Source: an uncultured Tenacibaculum sp. (GTDB taxonomy: Bacteria; Bacteroidota; Bacteroidia; Flavobacteriales; Flavobacteriaceae). From it: a stretch of 64,000 nucleotides of DNA. Below the pieces are notes generated by a model that was not told where the DNA came from, made no database searches, and saw only the letters and a program-made list of their open reading frames with translations. Made by a program: the position numbers and the translations under genes. Positions 46,477-55,419 of the stretch are shown in pieces (positions within the stretch are counted from its first letter, which is position 1; every line of letters begins with the position of its first letter). The DNA lies in assembly GCF_947494125.1 (NCBI RefSeq), contig NZ_CANLTU010000001.1, positions 124,001 through 188,000 of the forward strand, read 5' to 3'.

Positions 46477-47056
46477 TCTTTTCTAGTTGGTTTAATGCTT
46501 TCTTGTACATTTCTTCCGTACAAAAAGCCAACGCTGCTTTTTTATACGATAGCTCTATTTCTTTTTGATAAACAAAACCTGCTTTCTTATTTAACTTGTG
46601 GATTTTTTCATTGTTTACATCTGGTTCAACAACTACTCTTTCTACTTCTGGTAAATTGAAAAAATAATCAATAATCGTTGAAAACACATGCCAAGTAAAT
46701 TGAGGGATTCTTTTTTCTATTGGAGCAACTAGTACGTGCATTCCATAATCACTTTCTTGTACATCGTAATGTTTTGCTATGATATCTTCTGATGCTTTGT
46801 AACGTTCCATTAAAAACACAGGAACGTTGTTTAACATTCCTATGTAAGTATGATGATTTGGATTTTCTTCAATCTCTTGATATTCGGCACGTACTTCTTC
46901 TAAAGATTTATCTAACATTCCCCAATATTTCGCATACGATTGTGTTACCCATGTATGCAACATTGGTGTATCTAAATCTACTTGAAATGGACGAATACTT
47001 ATTACTCCCAACCCAGCAATTTTTTTGCTAAATACTTCTTGATTCGTTTGTACCAT
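46466..47056 (-). CDS. Siderophore N-acyltransferase, GNAT (IucB/BibC-N-like), split copy
   Basis: A 196-residue acyltransferase that acylates an N-hydroxylated diamine. The family marks are FQVDLDTPMLHTWVTQSYAKYWGM, LMERYKASEDI and VVVEPDVNNEKIHKLNKKAGF. It matches the N-terminal 190 residues of the downstream-numbered fused enzyme. Only two bases separate it from that gene, and it overlaps the next synthetase by 11 bases, so the pair reads like a fused gene that was split or never joined. Confidence 0.9.
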   Translation of the reverse strand: MVQTNQEVFSKKIAGLGVISIRPFQVDLDTPMLHTWVTQSYAKYWGMLDKSLEEVRAEYQEIEENPNHHTYIGMLNNVPVFLMERYKASEDIIAKHYDVQESDYGMHVLVAPIEKRIPQFTWHVFSTIIDYFFNLPEVERVVVEPDVNNEKIHKLNKKAGFVYQKEIELSYKKAALAFCTEEMYKKALNQLEKNEK

Positions 47057-47058
47057 GA

Positions 47059-49476
47059 TTAAACTTCTTGAACTTTAAATGCTGCTATTGGATTTTGTAA
47101 TTTCCCTGCAAATTGCAACAAGGCTACTGGGTCATCTAAATCAATCATTTGTTTATGATTATTTAACTGTAACCTGTTTAAACATGATAATTTGAAATCT
47201 TCTGCAAATAAATCGTATTGTTCAAACTTTGCTGCTAGTTGTGGGAATTTTGCTTGATATTCTTGAATATTTTCTGCCACTAATTCCCAAAAACGATTTT
47301 CACTATAATCTGCGTGCTCTTCTAAAATAGGTCCTAAAAAACGGAAGAACCCATCAAACATATCAGTAAAAATTGATAGTAGTTTTACGTCTTCTGGCAC
47401 TGGAGCATACATTCTCTTTAAATGCTCTGGCAATTCAACTTCTGGATTTAAAATACAAGCTTCCTCTGTAATATCTTTTAATAATGCATACACAGGAATA
47501 TTATCTTCTAATACCATAATTAAGTTTTCTCCATGTGGCATAAACACTAAATCGTAGTAATAAAAACAATGTAACATTGGACTTAAATATGCCTGTAAAT
47601 ATTTACGTAACCAATTATCAATTGAAATTCCTGAATCTTTTATAATTTCTGGTAATAACGCATTTCCATGGTGGTCTACATGAAGTAATGCTGCCATAGT
47701 TAAAGGCTTCTGGTTTTCTTTAACTACTGAATAAGGACTTTCTCTCCATAAAGAAGCTAACATTTTGTTATAATCGTTATGAGGTCCAAACTCATCAAAA
47801 TAAGGATTCACATAACTTACTGAACCTATTTCGCTAAGCATTCTAAATCCATTTTCTTGGATATAGCTATCATTGTATAATAAATCTTCTAACCAAACTG
47901 CCATTTTAGGTGCTGTACCTAAGTAATATAAAGGCAATCCTCTCATGAATCCCATATTTAAAATAGACAATGCCGATTTTGTATAGAATTTCTGTGGATT
48001 GGTAATATTGAATAATGTTCTAATAGATTGCTGTGCTAAGTACTGATCTGGTCCGTATCCTAAACAAATTAAATCTCCTTTTGCTACTTCTGGAGAAAAG
48101 ATATTTGCTAGCTTGTTAAACCATTGCCAAGGATGAATTGGTAAGAATAAATAATCTTCTGCTTTATATCCTTTTTCTTCTATGGTTTTATTGAATTGCG
48201 CAATCGTATCAGCATCTAATTCTTGCTGTATTAATGTTTCGTATGGAAGTGATTCTATTGCTGAAAAAACTGCTTTCGACTTATGCCCTGCCATCCATAG
48301 TAAAGAAAATGAGTTTCCTGCTTCTGGTGCATATGAACGATAATCGCTACTATCAAAACCTATTCTTCCGTTGTTCGCTACAAAACCAGGATGTCCTTCG
48401 GTCATAGATTGTTCAATCGTTTGAAAATCGGCCGTTGCTAACTCTTTTGCTATTGGATTACCTTTGGTTATTTTAAATGCACTTCCGTATAATGTACTTA
48501 TGATTTCTTCTAAATATACAGGCATCTTCTCATCAGCAATGCCCAATACTTTTCTAAACTCTTTTATAAAACAGATAGCATCAATTTCTGTAATAACTTC
48601 TTTTACATACTTTTTTATTGATTTTTCATCAATCATAAAATGATTTAATGCCATTGGTTTTGCATTAAATTCATATCGTATCTCTAAAGAATCTGTATAA
48701 ACTTTGTAGTGTTTATATCCATTACTTAATTCTTCAATTATTTCTGGTTTTATTAATAACTCATGTGAAAATTCACATAAAGCTTTCTTTACTAATAATA
48801 TATTGGCTTGCTTCCAAACCCTTGGTTGTATATGTTGAGTTGATTGCTGTGGAGATACCACATTATCTAAGGTGTTCATGGCACTTCTTTTTAATGGTGA
48901 AAAAGATTGAATTTGTTGTTCGTAATTGGTTTTTGTTAAAAATGCTAATTGAGCTGTTTTATTAGGTAGCTCAATTACATTAGCCAATTGAAATCCTATT
49001 CTTTGGCATAGTGCAAACATTTTTTTGTTTCGAATATCTGGCTCAACAACTATTCTATTAATTGCTGAATTTGTAAAAACAAAATCCATAATTGTTCGAA
49101 ACATAAACCATGTAAAGTTGGGTATTCTAGGTTCTTTAGGTGGTGCAACTATTATATGTACTCCACAATCAGACTCTTCTGTTTTATAAAAATTATTGAT
49201 AACATCTAATCTCGGATTGTATCTTTCTAAAACAAATGCTGGCTCATTATTAAACATTCCTACAAAAACATCGTAATGCTCTGGTGTTGTAAGCTGTTTA
49301 TATTCTTCCTCAACATCTTTCAGTGTTGCATTTTGCATTCCCCAAAAAACAGCATATTCTTTAGTTACCCATTTTTGTAAAAAGATACTATCTTCTTTTA
49401 CCTGAAAAGGTCGAATAATAACCCTTCCAAAGTCTTTATATTCTTTTGAAAAAACTGCAGTGTTTATTTTTGACAT
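47059..49476 (-). CDS. Fused GNAT acyltransferase - NIS siderophore synthetase (BibC-like)
   Basis: An 805-residue bifunctional enzyme. Residues 1-190 are the acyltransferase (EYAVFWGMQNAT, FVLERYNPR, RIVVEPDIRNKK). A short linker around 195-215 leads to the IucA/IucC synthetase, with EGHP (360-363), HPWQW (448-452), SIRTL (484-488) and HGEN (648-651). The fusion is known for bisucaberin enzyme BibC, which succinylates N-hydroxycadaverine and then joins two units. With the decarboxylase and hydroxylase upstream it explains a dihydroxamate siderophore. Confidence 0.93.
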   Translation of the reverse strand: MSKINTAVFSKEYKDFGRVIIRPFQVKEDSIFLQKWVTKEYAVFWGMQNATLKDVEEEYKQLTTPEHYDVFVGMFNNEPAFVLERYNPRLDVINNFYKTEESDCGVHIIVAPPKEPRIPNFTWFMFRTIMDFVFTNSAINRIVVEPDIRNKKMFALCQRIGFQLANVIELPNKTAQLAFLTKTNYEQQIQSFSPLKRSAMNTLDNVVSPQQSTQHIQPRVWKQANILLVKKALCEFSHELLIKPEIIEELSNGYKHYKVYTDSLEIRYEFNAKPMALNHFMIDEKSIKKYVKEVITEIDAICFIKEFRKVLGIADEKMPVYLEEIISTLYGSAFKITKGNPIAKELATADFQTIEQSMTEGHPGFVANNGRIGFDSSDYRSYAPEAGNSFSLLWMAGHKSKAVFSAIESLPYETLIQQELDADTIAQFNKTIEEKGYKAEDYLFLPIHPWQWFNKLANIFSPEVAKGDLICLGYGPDQYLAQQSIRTLFNITNPQKFYTKSALSILNMGFMRGLPLYYLGTAPKMAVWLEDLLYNDSYIQENGFRMLSEIGSVSYVNPYFDEFGPHNDYNKMLASLWRESPYSVVKENQKPLTMAALLHVDHHGNALLPEIIKDSGISIDNWLRKYLQAYLSPMLHCFYYYDLVFMPHGENLIMVLEDNIPVYALLKDITEEACILNPEVELPEHLKRMYAPVPEDVKLLSIFTDMFDGFFRFLGPILEEHADYSENRFWELVAENIQEYQAKFPQLAAKFEQYDLFAEDFKLSCLNRLQLNNHKQMIDLDDPVALLQFAGKLQNPIAAFKVQEV

Positions 49477-49479
49477 TTC

Positions 49480-50655
49480 TTAGGCTTTTGCTAATTGTTT
49501 ATGAACTCTTCGTACCGATTTAAACACAAAGAAGTATAATACTAAGGTTACTAAAAATCCTCCTAAGGCAATTGCAAAAGGCATTCGTAAACCAAAGTTA
49601 TCTACTATAATTCCAACATTTAAAGAAGCCAATAAAACGCCTAAATTTTGAAAAAAATGTATTTTACTATAGTCTACCGAATACGATTCTGGAGTACTTA
49701 ATTCAAATAATAAAATATCGAATTTTACGACTCCTTGAAAAATTGCCCATCCATAAATAACACGTCCTAAAACAACGACTGCTTCATTTGGTATTCCTTG
49801 TAATACAAGACCTATTAAGCCAATAAATAGTGCATTTATAATTCCTTGATGTCCATGTGATTTCCGTTTATTATTAATCCACAAAGCTACTAGAGCAACA
49901 AAACCAGGTATTGCATAAATAGTTCCTGATACGAACCTGCTTTTATAAGCAGAGATACTTTCCCAGTACAACGAAAAAAATGGTCGTATTAAAAAATCAC
50001 TGAAATAAAGTATTAAGGTTATAAACCCTAATTTTAAAATAAACCCTTTAGGTATAATTTTCTTATCTACATTCTCAGGTTCTTCAGAAATAATTAAATC
50101 GGTAGCATACTTTTTACTTTTTAATAAATAAGCACTCATACTCATTTGAATAAAATCTCCTGCGGCCATTATTAAAAAAATACTGCTTGGTGCTATATAA
50201 TCTACTGTGATTCCTCCTAATACTGCTCCTAAAATTCCTCCCAAGTGTACCACAACAGAAAGTAATCCAATTGTACTTGGGTGTTCTTCTTTGGTTATGA
50301 TTTTTAAAATGTAAGGGTATACCAATAAATAACTTCCTTTAAATAGTACCATGATTAATGATACCATCCAAAAATTAATATACGACGTTGTATAATAGCA
50401 ATACAGGGCTAATACACCAGCAATAGCTTGTGTATATATTAAAATGTTTAGTTCTGAAACTTTCTTAGATACATATGCCCAAAACGGAAACGCTATCATT
50501 ACCATAAAACAAATAGCTGCAAAATAATATCCTACATTTTTGGGATTTGTCATTCCAAAACGAAGCTCAAAAAATTGAGGATAAAATGGATGCAGTAAAT
50601 AATCGCTTACCACTGCAACCAATGTCATTACTATTAAAAATGTTTTTAGCTTCAT
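49480..50655 (-). CDS. Major facilitator superfamily transporter, probable siderophore exporter
   Basis: A 391-residue protein with twelve hydrophobic segments and an MFS pattern (YVSKKVSEL loop between helices 2 and 3; GGILGAVLGGITVDYIAPS in helix 5). It is set between the hydroxylase and the fused synthetase with gaps of three to four bases, the common place for an exporter in NIS operons. Uptake of precursor is a less likely alternative. Confidence 0.87.
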   Translation of the reverse strand: MKLKTFLIVMTLVAVVSDYLLHPFYPQFFELRFGMTNPKNVGYYFAAICFMVMIAFPFWAYVSKKVSELNILIYTQAIAGVLALYCYYTTSYINFWMVSLIMVLFKGSYLLVYPYILKIITKEEHPSTIGLLSVVVHLGGILGAVLGGITVDYIAPSSIFLIMAAGDFIQMSMSAYLLKSKKYATDLIISEEPENVDKKIIPKGFILKLGFITLILYFSDFLIRPFFSLYWESISAYKSRFVSGTIYAIPGFVALVALWINNKRKSHGHQGIINALFIGLIGLVLQGIPNEAVVVLGRVIYGWAIFQGVVKFDILLFELSTPESYSVDYSKIHFFQNLGVLLASLNVGIIVDNFGLRMPFAIALGGFLVTLVLYFFVFKSVRRVHKQLAKA

Positions 50656-50659
50656 CTTT

Positions 50660-51982
50660 TTATGCTAAAACATTTAATTGAATTTCTTCCTCTTGTGAAA
50701 CATCAAACTGTTGAAATGCTATTTTTTGCTCAATAGGGTAGTGCTCTATTCCTGTTATTTCTTTAATTATATAAGAATTTCTATAAGCAACCATTCCTAA
50801 ATCTGGAGTTACAAAACCATGTGTATGTAGTTCTGCATTTTGTACAAAAATTTCATTGTTGTTTTTGTCAACACTATAATTCCTATTTACATCAAAACGA
50901 CTTTGTTCATCCCATTGAATTCTATCTGAAATTCCTTCAATAAATTCTGGTAAATAGTAACCATATCCTGTAGCTAATACTAAACCTTCGGTTTCGTGTT
51001 TAAAATATTTATCTTGTTCTACTTGATGCAATTCTAAACTAATTGAATCTTCTTTTAATTCCGTTTCTTTTAACTCAGTATTTGTACGTAAGGATACTTT
51101 TAAAGGCTCTGTTGCAATTACTCTTTTAGCATATAAAGTATCGTGAATTGCTCCTATTAAATCTTGATTTACTCCTTTGTATAAATGTTTTTGATTTTTA
51201 ATAAGATGATCTCTTTTTTGAGGTGGTAAATTGTAAAAGTAATCCACATACTCAGGAGAAGTCATTTCTAATGTTAACTTAGAATATTCTAGAGGGAAGA
51301 AACGTGGAGAACGTGTAATCCAATTTAATTCATACCCCTTTGTATCTATTTCTTGTAATAAATCAAAAAATATTTCGGCAGCACTTTGTCCACTTCCTAA
51401 AATAGTAATTTTCTTTTGCTCTTGTAAGTTCTCTTTATTATCTAAATACTTTGATGAGTGTATTGCCTTACCTTTTAACTTTTTACTACACGCTGGAATA
51501 TATGGTTGAGTTCCTGTTCCTAATACTAATTTTTTTGCTTTGTATATTTTAAGTTCATCTGTTTTTGTACAAACACTTGTTACAATATAAACTCCTTCTT
51601 TTTCATCATAATTTATATGCGTAACATTTGTATTAAAATGAACATTCGGTAATTTTTTAATTGCCCATTGACAATATTGATTGTACTCATTTCGCAATAA
51701 CAAAAAGTTTTCGCGTATATAAAAAGAATAAATTCTTCCTTGTTCTTTTATATAATTTAAAAAACTAAACGGATTTGTTGGATCTGCTAATGTTACTAAA
51801 TCTGCCATAAAAGGAACTTGCAATGTTGTATCTTCTAACAACATACCTGGATGCCAATCGAACTTCTCTTTTCTATCTAAAAAAACACCATTTAAATCCT
51901 CAATAGGTTCAGTTAAACATGCCAATCCTAAATTGAAAGGTCCTACTCCTATAGCTATAAAATCTGCGATTGTACTTTTCAT
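50660..51982 (-). CDS. Lysine/ornithine N-monooxygenase family, probable cadaverine N-hydroxylase
   Basis: A 440-residue flavoenzyme that hydroxylates a terminal amine. GVGPFNLG (12-19) binds FAD and GSGQSAAE (196-203) binds NADPH. LQVPFMADLVTLADPTNPFSFLNYI near residue 55 is the IucD/AlcA substrate region, and VLATGYGYYLPEF near the C-terminus is also conserved. The preceding decarboxylase indicates that the substrate is the diamine (cadaverine or putrescine) rather than the amino acid. Its start overlaps the decarboxylase stop. Confidence 0.93.
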   Translation of the reverse strand: MKSTIADFIAIGVGPFNLGLACLTEPIEDLNGVFLDRKEKFDWHPGMLLEDTTLQVPFMADLVTLADPTNPFSFLNYIKEQGRIYSFYIRENFLLLRNEYNQYCQWAIKKLPNVHFNTNVTHINYDEKEGVYIVTSVCTKTDELKIYKAKKLVLGTGTQPYIPACSKKLKGKAIHSSKYLDNKENLQEQKKITILGSGQSAAEIFFDLLQEIDTKGYELNWITRSPRFFPLEYSKLTLEMTSPEYVDYFYNLPPQKRDHLIKNQKHLYKGVNQDLIGAIHDTLYAKRVIATEPLKVSLRTNTELKETELKEDSISLELHQVEQDKYFKHETEGLVLATGYGYYLPEFIEGISDRIQWDEQSRFDVNRNYSVDKNNNEIFVQNAELHTHGFVTPDLGMVAYRNSYIIKEITGIEHYPIEQKIAFQQFDVSQEEEIQLNVLA

Positions 51983-53499
51983 TATAATAATTCTGTTTTA
52001 GGTTGATATTTTTTCCCTGTTTCCTCAATCATTTCAATAATATTTAGAAGATTATTTATTGTGTTCTTCGGATTCAACAATGTGAATTTTAAATAAATAC
52101 TACCATTTAATTTTGTACTTGCTATTGAAGCTTTTCCAGATGCAAACAATGTGTTTTTAATATGTAGATTTACTTTATCATGAGTTGGTTCATGTGCTGC
52201 TTCCGAGTTTTTATACCTAAAAACAACAGTACTTAATTCAGGTACATGTGCTAATTCAAAATTTGGATTAACACTCATTTTCTCATGCACTCGCTTCGTT
52301 AGATTATGTACTTCTTCTAAATAAGACGTTATTGTTTTTGTTCCTAATGTCTTAAGCGTTAGCCAAACTTTTAGAGCATCAAACCTTCGAGTGGTTTGAA
52401 TTGATTTTTCAATTAAATTTGGACGTTGTTGATCTTTATTTTCAAGAGGGTTTAAATAATCAGCATAATAAGATACATACTTAAAATGTTGTTTGTTCTT
52501 CGCTAAAAAGGCACTACAACTTACCGGTTGAAATAATGTTTTATGAAAATCTATTGTAATAGAATCTGCAATTTCCGATCCTTTAAAATAGTGTTTATGT
52601 GTATCTGTAAGCACATAACATCCTCCGTATGCTCCATCTATGTGCAACCACATTTTATGCTCTTTAGCAACCCTACCTATGGTTTCTAACGGATCAAAAC
52701 TACCATAATCTGTAGTTCCTAACGTAGCTACAACTGCAATAGGAATATTACCTTCTTGTTTTGTTTTTTCTATAGCCAAGACTAATTCATTAGCGTCCAT
52801 TCGCATTTTAGCATCTGCTTTTATAGGAATTACTGCATCATAGCCCATTCCTAACAAAGCAGCATTTTTTTGTATGCTAAAATGTGCTTTCTCAGAGCAA
52901 AAGATTCTAAATTTACTTATCTCATCAGACCAACCATTTTGTTTAATATTGATTCCAAAATTTTCAAATGCATAATCGTCACGAGCCATTAACAATGCCA
53001 TAAAGTTCGATTGTGTTCCTCCACTTGTAAACACACCATCTGAACTTTCTGGAAATTCAAAAGCATTACAAATCCAACGAATAACTTCTTGCTCTATAAA
53101 AGTTGCTGATGTACTCTGATCCCATGTTTCTACCGCAGTATTAATAGTCGTGGCTATCATTTCTGCAACAATTGACGGTAATGTTATTGGGCAATTTAAG
53201 TGGGCTACATAATTTGGGTTATGAAAAGCTATTGCTTTCTTTATATACAAATCATTTAACTGCTCTAAAGCATTATCTAATGATTGTATTCCTTCAATAT
53301 TATCTAGCTTTGCAGCAAGTTTGTCATTTTGTATTTCTACTAACTCATCTCCTTTATAAAATTTTCTATTCGATAAAAATTTTTGAATATAAGTAAGTGT
53401 TTTTAGCGTATACTCCTCGTATAATTTTACTGACTCATCATTAAACAAATGGTTATTTAATGACAATTCTTTTAATGAAGGGCTTTCTTTAAGAATCAT
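51982..53499 (-). CDS. PLP-dependent group II decarboxylase, probable lysine decarboxylase of siderophore synthesis
   Basis: A 505-residue fold-type I enzyme of the DABA/DesA family. K320 in DFHKTLFQPVSCSAF is the PLP lysine, D288 in HIDGAYGG pairs with the pyridine nitrogen, and H206 (KAHFSIQ) stacks on the ring. It begins the 11-gene operon and would provide cadaverine (or putrescine, or diaminopropane) to the hydroxylase. Lysine is the preferred guess because the following enzymes resemble bisucaberin/desferrioxamine genes. Confidence 0.92.
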   Translation of the reverse strand: MILKESPSLKELSLNNHLFNDESVKLYEEYTLKTLTYIQKFLSNRKFYKGDELVEIQNDKLAAKLDNIEGIQSLDNALEQLNDLYIKKAIAFHNPNYVAHLNCPITLPSIVAEMIATTINTAVETWDQSTSATFIEQEVIRWICNAFEFPESSDGVFTSGGTQSNFMALLMARDDYAFENFGINIKQNGWSDEISKFRIFCSEKAHFSIQKNAALLGMGYDAVIPIKADAKMRMDANELVLAIEKTKQEGNIPIAVVATLGTTDYGSFDPLETIGRVAKEHKMWLHIDGAYGGCYVLTDTHKHYFKGSEIADSITIDFHKTLFQPVSCSAFLAKNKQHFKYVSYYADYLNPLENKDQQRPNLIEKSIQTTRRFDALKVWLTLKTLGTKTITSYLEEVHNLTKRVHEKMSVNPNFELAHVPELSTVVFRYKNSEAAHEPTHDKVNLHIKNTLFASGKASIASTKLNGSIYLKFTLLNPKNTINNLLNIIEMIEETGKKYQPKTELL

Positions 53500-53503
53500 T
53501 ATT

Positions 53504-53540
53504 TTTATTTAGTCTTAATAGTTTCTATATTGCAAAAATA
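53504..53540 (-). promoter_or_regulatory. Promoter and leader of the siderophore biosynthesis operon
   Basis: On the minus strand TATTTTTG (53533-53540) fits the -7 consensus; no good -33 TTG is seen at the usual distance, consistent with an activated promoter. A short palindrome, TATATT and AATATA with a 5-base spacer (53526-53542), overlaps it. The leader contains CTAAATAAA (53504-53512), which also precedes the receptor start codon. Confidence 0.45.
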
Positions 53541-53623
53541 TATTCCGCTTCATGAAAAAAATGACGCGATTAGAAATTAAAAAGACGCAAAACGAAAAGA
53601 ATTTTAGTCTTAAAAATAAAAAA

Positions 53624-54142
53624 ATGGATACAAATATTGGTTTAATTTATGGCTCTGATACTGGTATGACGGAAGAAGTTACGCATACTATTGTTGATGA
53701 ATGGAATGAAAGTGAAATAGAAGTAATTGAAGTATCGCAAGTAACTAAATCTGACTTTGAGAGGATGGATATTCTCTTTTTAGGATTATCTACTTGGTAT
53801 GATGGTGATTTACAAAGCGATTGGGAATCTTATTTTGATGAGTTCAAAACCATTGATTTTTCTAACAAAAAAATTGCTTTATTTGGCTTAGGAGATCAAT
53901 ATGGTTATGGTGAATATTTTATTGACGGTGTAGGTATGCTAGCTGAAGTTATTATAGAAAACGGTGGAGAAATAATTGGGCATTGGTCAACAGATGGCTA
54001 TGATTATACAGAATCAAAAGCTAAAATAGACGGAGAGAATTTATTTTATGGGTTGGCGTTGGATGAAGATAATCAGCCAGAATTAACGCAAGAAAGACTA
54101 TCGACTTGGTTATCGATATTAAAAGAAAAATTAATAGCTTAA
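53624..54142 (+). CDS. fldA: Flavodoxin
   Basis: A 172-residue FMN electron carrier. The phosphate loop GSDTGMTEEV comes right after the first strand (IGLIYG), and the flavin-contacting loops LSTWYDGDLQSDW and FGLGDQYGYGEYF follow. I place the start at the ATG of MDTNIGLIYG; an ATG 72 bases upstream would add 24 lysine-rich residues unlike any flavodoxin. Flavodoxins replace ferredoxin when iron is scarce, which suits divergence from the siderophore operon. Confidence 0.92.
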   Translation: MDTNIGLIYGSDTGMTEEVTHTIVDEWNESEIEVIEVSQVTKSDFERMDILFLGLSTWYDGDLQSDWESYFDEFKTIDFSNKKIALFGLGDQYGYGEYFIDGVGMLAEVIIENGGEIIGHWSTDGYDYTESKAKIDGENLFYGLALDEDNQPELTQERLSTWLSILKEKLIA

Positions 54143-54171
54143 GTTTAATAAAACTTAAGCTATTCTGTATT
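54133..54171. terminator. Strong bidirectional terminator
   Basis: A perfect 14-base stem (AATAGCTTAAGTTT) closes an AATA loop. It overlaps the flavodoxin stop codon and is followed by TATTTTT. It separates the flavodoxin gene from the convergent ferredoxin gene. Confidence 0.85.
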
Positions 54172-54172
54172 T

Positions 54173-54505
54173 TTAACTTTCTGGAGCTAGTTCTACTTCT
54201 AGTCCTTCCAATTCGGGTGTCATTTGTATTTGACATCCTAATCGGCTATTATCTTCTACATAAAAGGCTTCAGCTAACATTGCGTCTTCATCATCTCCCA
54301 TTTCTGGTAATTCATGATCAGATTTCACATAACATTGGCACGATGCACACATTGCCATACCGCCACAAATACCAATTGTACCCTCTGGTGCCAATTCATA
54401 AGAACGAACTACTTCCATTAAGTTCATTGCCATATCTGTTGGCGCTTGTATTTCGTGTAAAACACCGTCTCTATCTGTGATTTTTATAGTAATGTCTTGT
54501 TCCAT
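54173..54505 (-). CDS. 2Fe-2S ferredoxin, adrenodoxin type
   Basis: A 110-residue ferredoxin whose cluster ligands are C47, C53 and C56 (CX5CX2C) plus C91, the pattern of adrenodoxin and bacterial Fdx-type proteins. The acidic helix DDEDAMLAEA, used to dock reductase partners, lies between them. It follows the sterol-desaturase-like gene by one base and shares the operon with a ferredoxin-NADP reductase, so together they form an electron chain. Confidence 0.92.
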   Translation of the reverse strand: MEQDITIKITDRDGVLHEIQAPTDMAMNLMEVVRSYELAPEGTIGICGGMAMCASCQCYVKSDHELPEMGDDEDAMLAEAFYVEDNSRLGCQIQMTPELEGLEVELAPES

Positions 54506-54506
54506 A

Positions 54507-55403
54507 TTACAAATTCATTTCTTTACGTAGTGTCTTTGCTCTCTTATCTTCTCCGTCATGAGTCCAACCTGGAGAATTAAAAATATAATTCAACTTATCA
54601 GAAAACTTATCTGCTCGCTTTACATCTTTCCAAATAGCACTATATTCGTGGGTAGCGACTTTTATTGGATTATAGGTTTCAATATTAACAGTTAATCCAA
54701 AAACTGGTTTATCTACTTCAATCAATTCTTCTGAAAACGTTCCAAACATACGATCCCAGATAATTAACATTCCAGCATGATTACAATCTAAATAACGAAT
54801 ATTTGATGCATGATGTACTCTGTGGTGTGAAGGCGTATTAAATATAAGCTCTATAGGTTTTGGCAATTTATTTACCAATTCTGTATGCACAAAAAACTGA
54901 TAGATTAAACTAATTCCCATCATGGTAAACATCATTAAAGGATCAAAACCTAGTAATGGAATCCATAACCAAAAAAAGAATTTATGAATACGTTCTCCTA
55001 CTCCTTGGCGTAATGCCGTTCCTAAATTCATGTGTATTGATGAATGATGCGGAACATGACCTGCCCAAAATAAACGTACTTCATGATTTAATCGGTGAAA
55101 CCAATAGTAAGCGAAATCATCTGCAAAAAACAATAAAATCCACGCCCACCACTGTCGTTGTACTATTCCTTTTAATGGACTTAATTCATACAAATAGAAA
55201 AAAACAATAAAAGCTACAATTTTAGGTATAAATTCTATAATTGCTGAAAATACCATCATCATAAGCGATACTCCTGTATCTTTTCCATGGTACTTTTCTT
55301 TCGCTATTTTGTATTCTACCAACATAGAAATAAAAAACACTGGCAATGCAAAATATAGAAGTTTATCTTCTGATAATTGTTGTATGTAATCAGTTATAGT
55401 CAT
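54507..55403 (-). CDS. Sterol desaturase / fatty acid hydroxylase family protein (redox operon)
   Basis: A 298-residue membrane di-iron oxygenase with histidine clusters at HRLNH (103-107), HVPHH (116-120) and HHRVHH (193-198), and four to five hydrophobic segments. It lies one base before a ferredoxin gene and 16 bases after a ferredoxin-NADP reductase gene; these supply the electrons that the family needs. Possible substrates include fatty acids, sphingoid bases or carotenoids; the sequence does not decide. It is a close paralogue of the protein at 58044-58940. Confidence 0.9.
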   Translation of the reverse strand: MTITDYIQQLSEDKLLYFALPVFFISMLVEYKIAKEKYHGKDTGVSLMMMVFSAIIEFIPKIVAFIVFFYLYELSPLKGIVQRQWWAWILLFFADDFAYYWFHRLNHEVRLFWAGHVPHHSSIHMNLGTALRQGVGERIHKFFFWLWIPLLGFDPLMMFTMMGISLIYQFFVHTELVNKLPKPIELIFNTPSHHRVHHASNIRYLDCNHAGMLIIWDRMFGTFSEELIEVDKPVFGLTVNIETYNPIKVATHEYSAIWKDVKRADKFSDKLNYIFNSPGWTHDGEDKRAKTLRKEMNL

Positions 55404-55419
55404 TTACTATTTAAAAAGA

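Noticed and set aside
40159..53499. Siderophore operon as an NRPS or polyketide cluster
   Set aside because: There are no adenylation, condensation, ketosynthase or carrier domains; the IucA/IucC enzymes explain assembly.
53552..53623. N-terminal extension of flavodoxin from an upstream ATG
   Set aside because: The added 24 residues are lysine-rich and precede the normal flavodoxin start; the region reads better as a leader.
54106..54480. Open frame of 124 codons opposite the ferredoxin gene
   Set aside because: The ferredoxin on the other strand has all four cluster cysteines; the plus-strand product is a leucine- and histidine-rich shadow.
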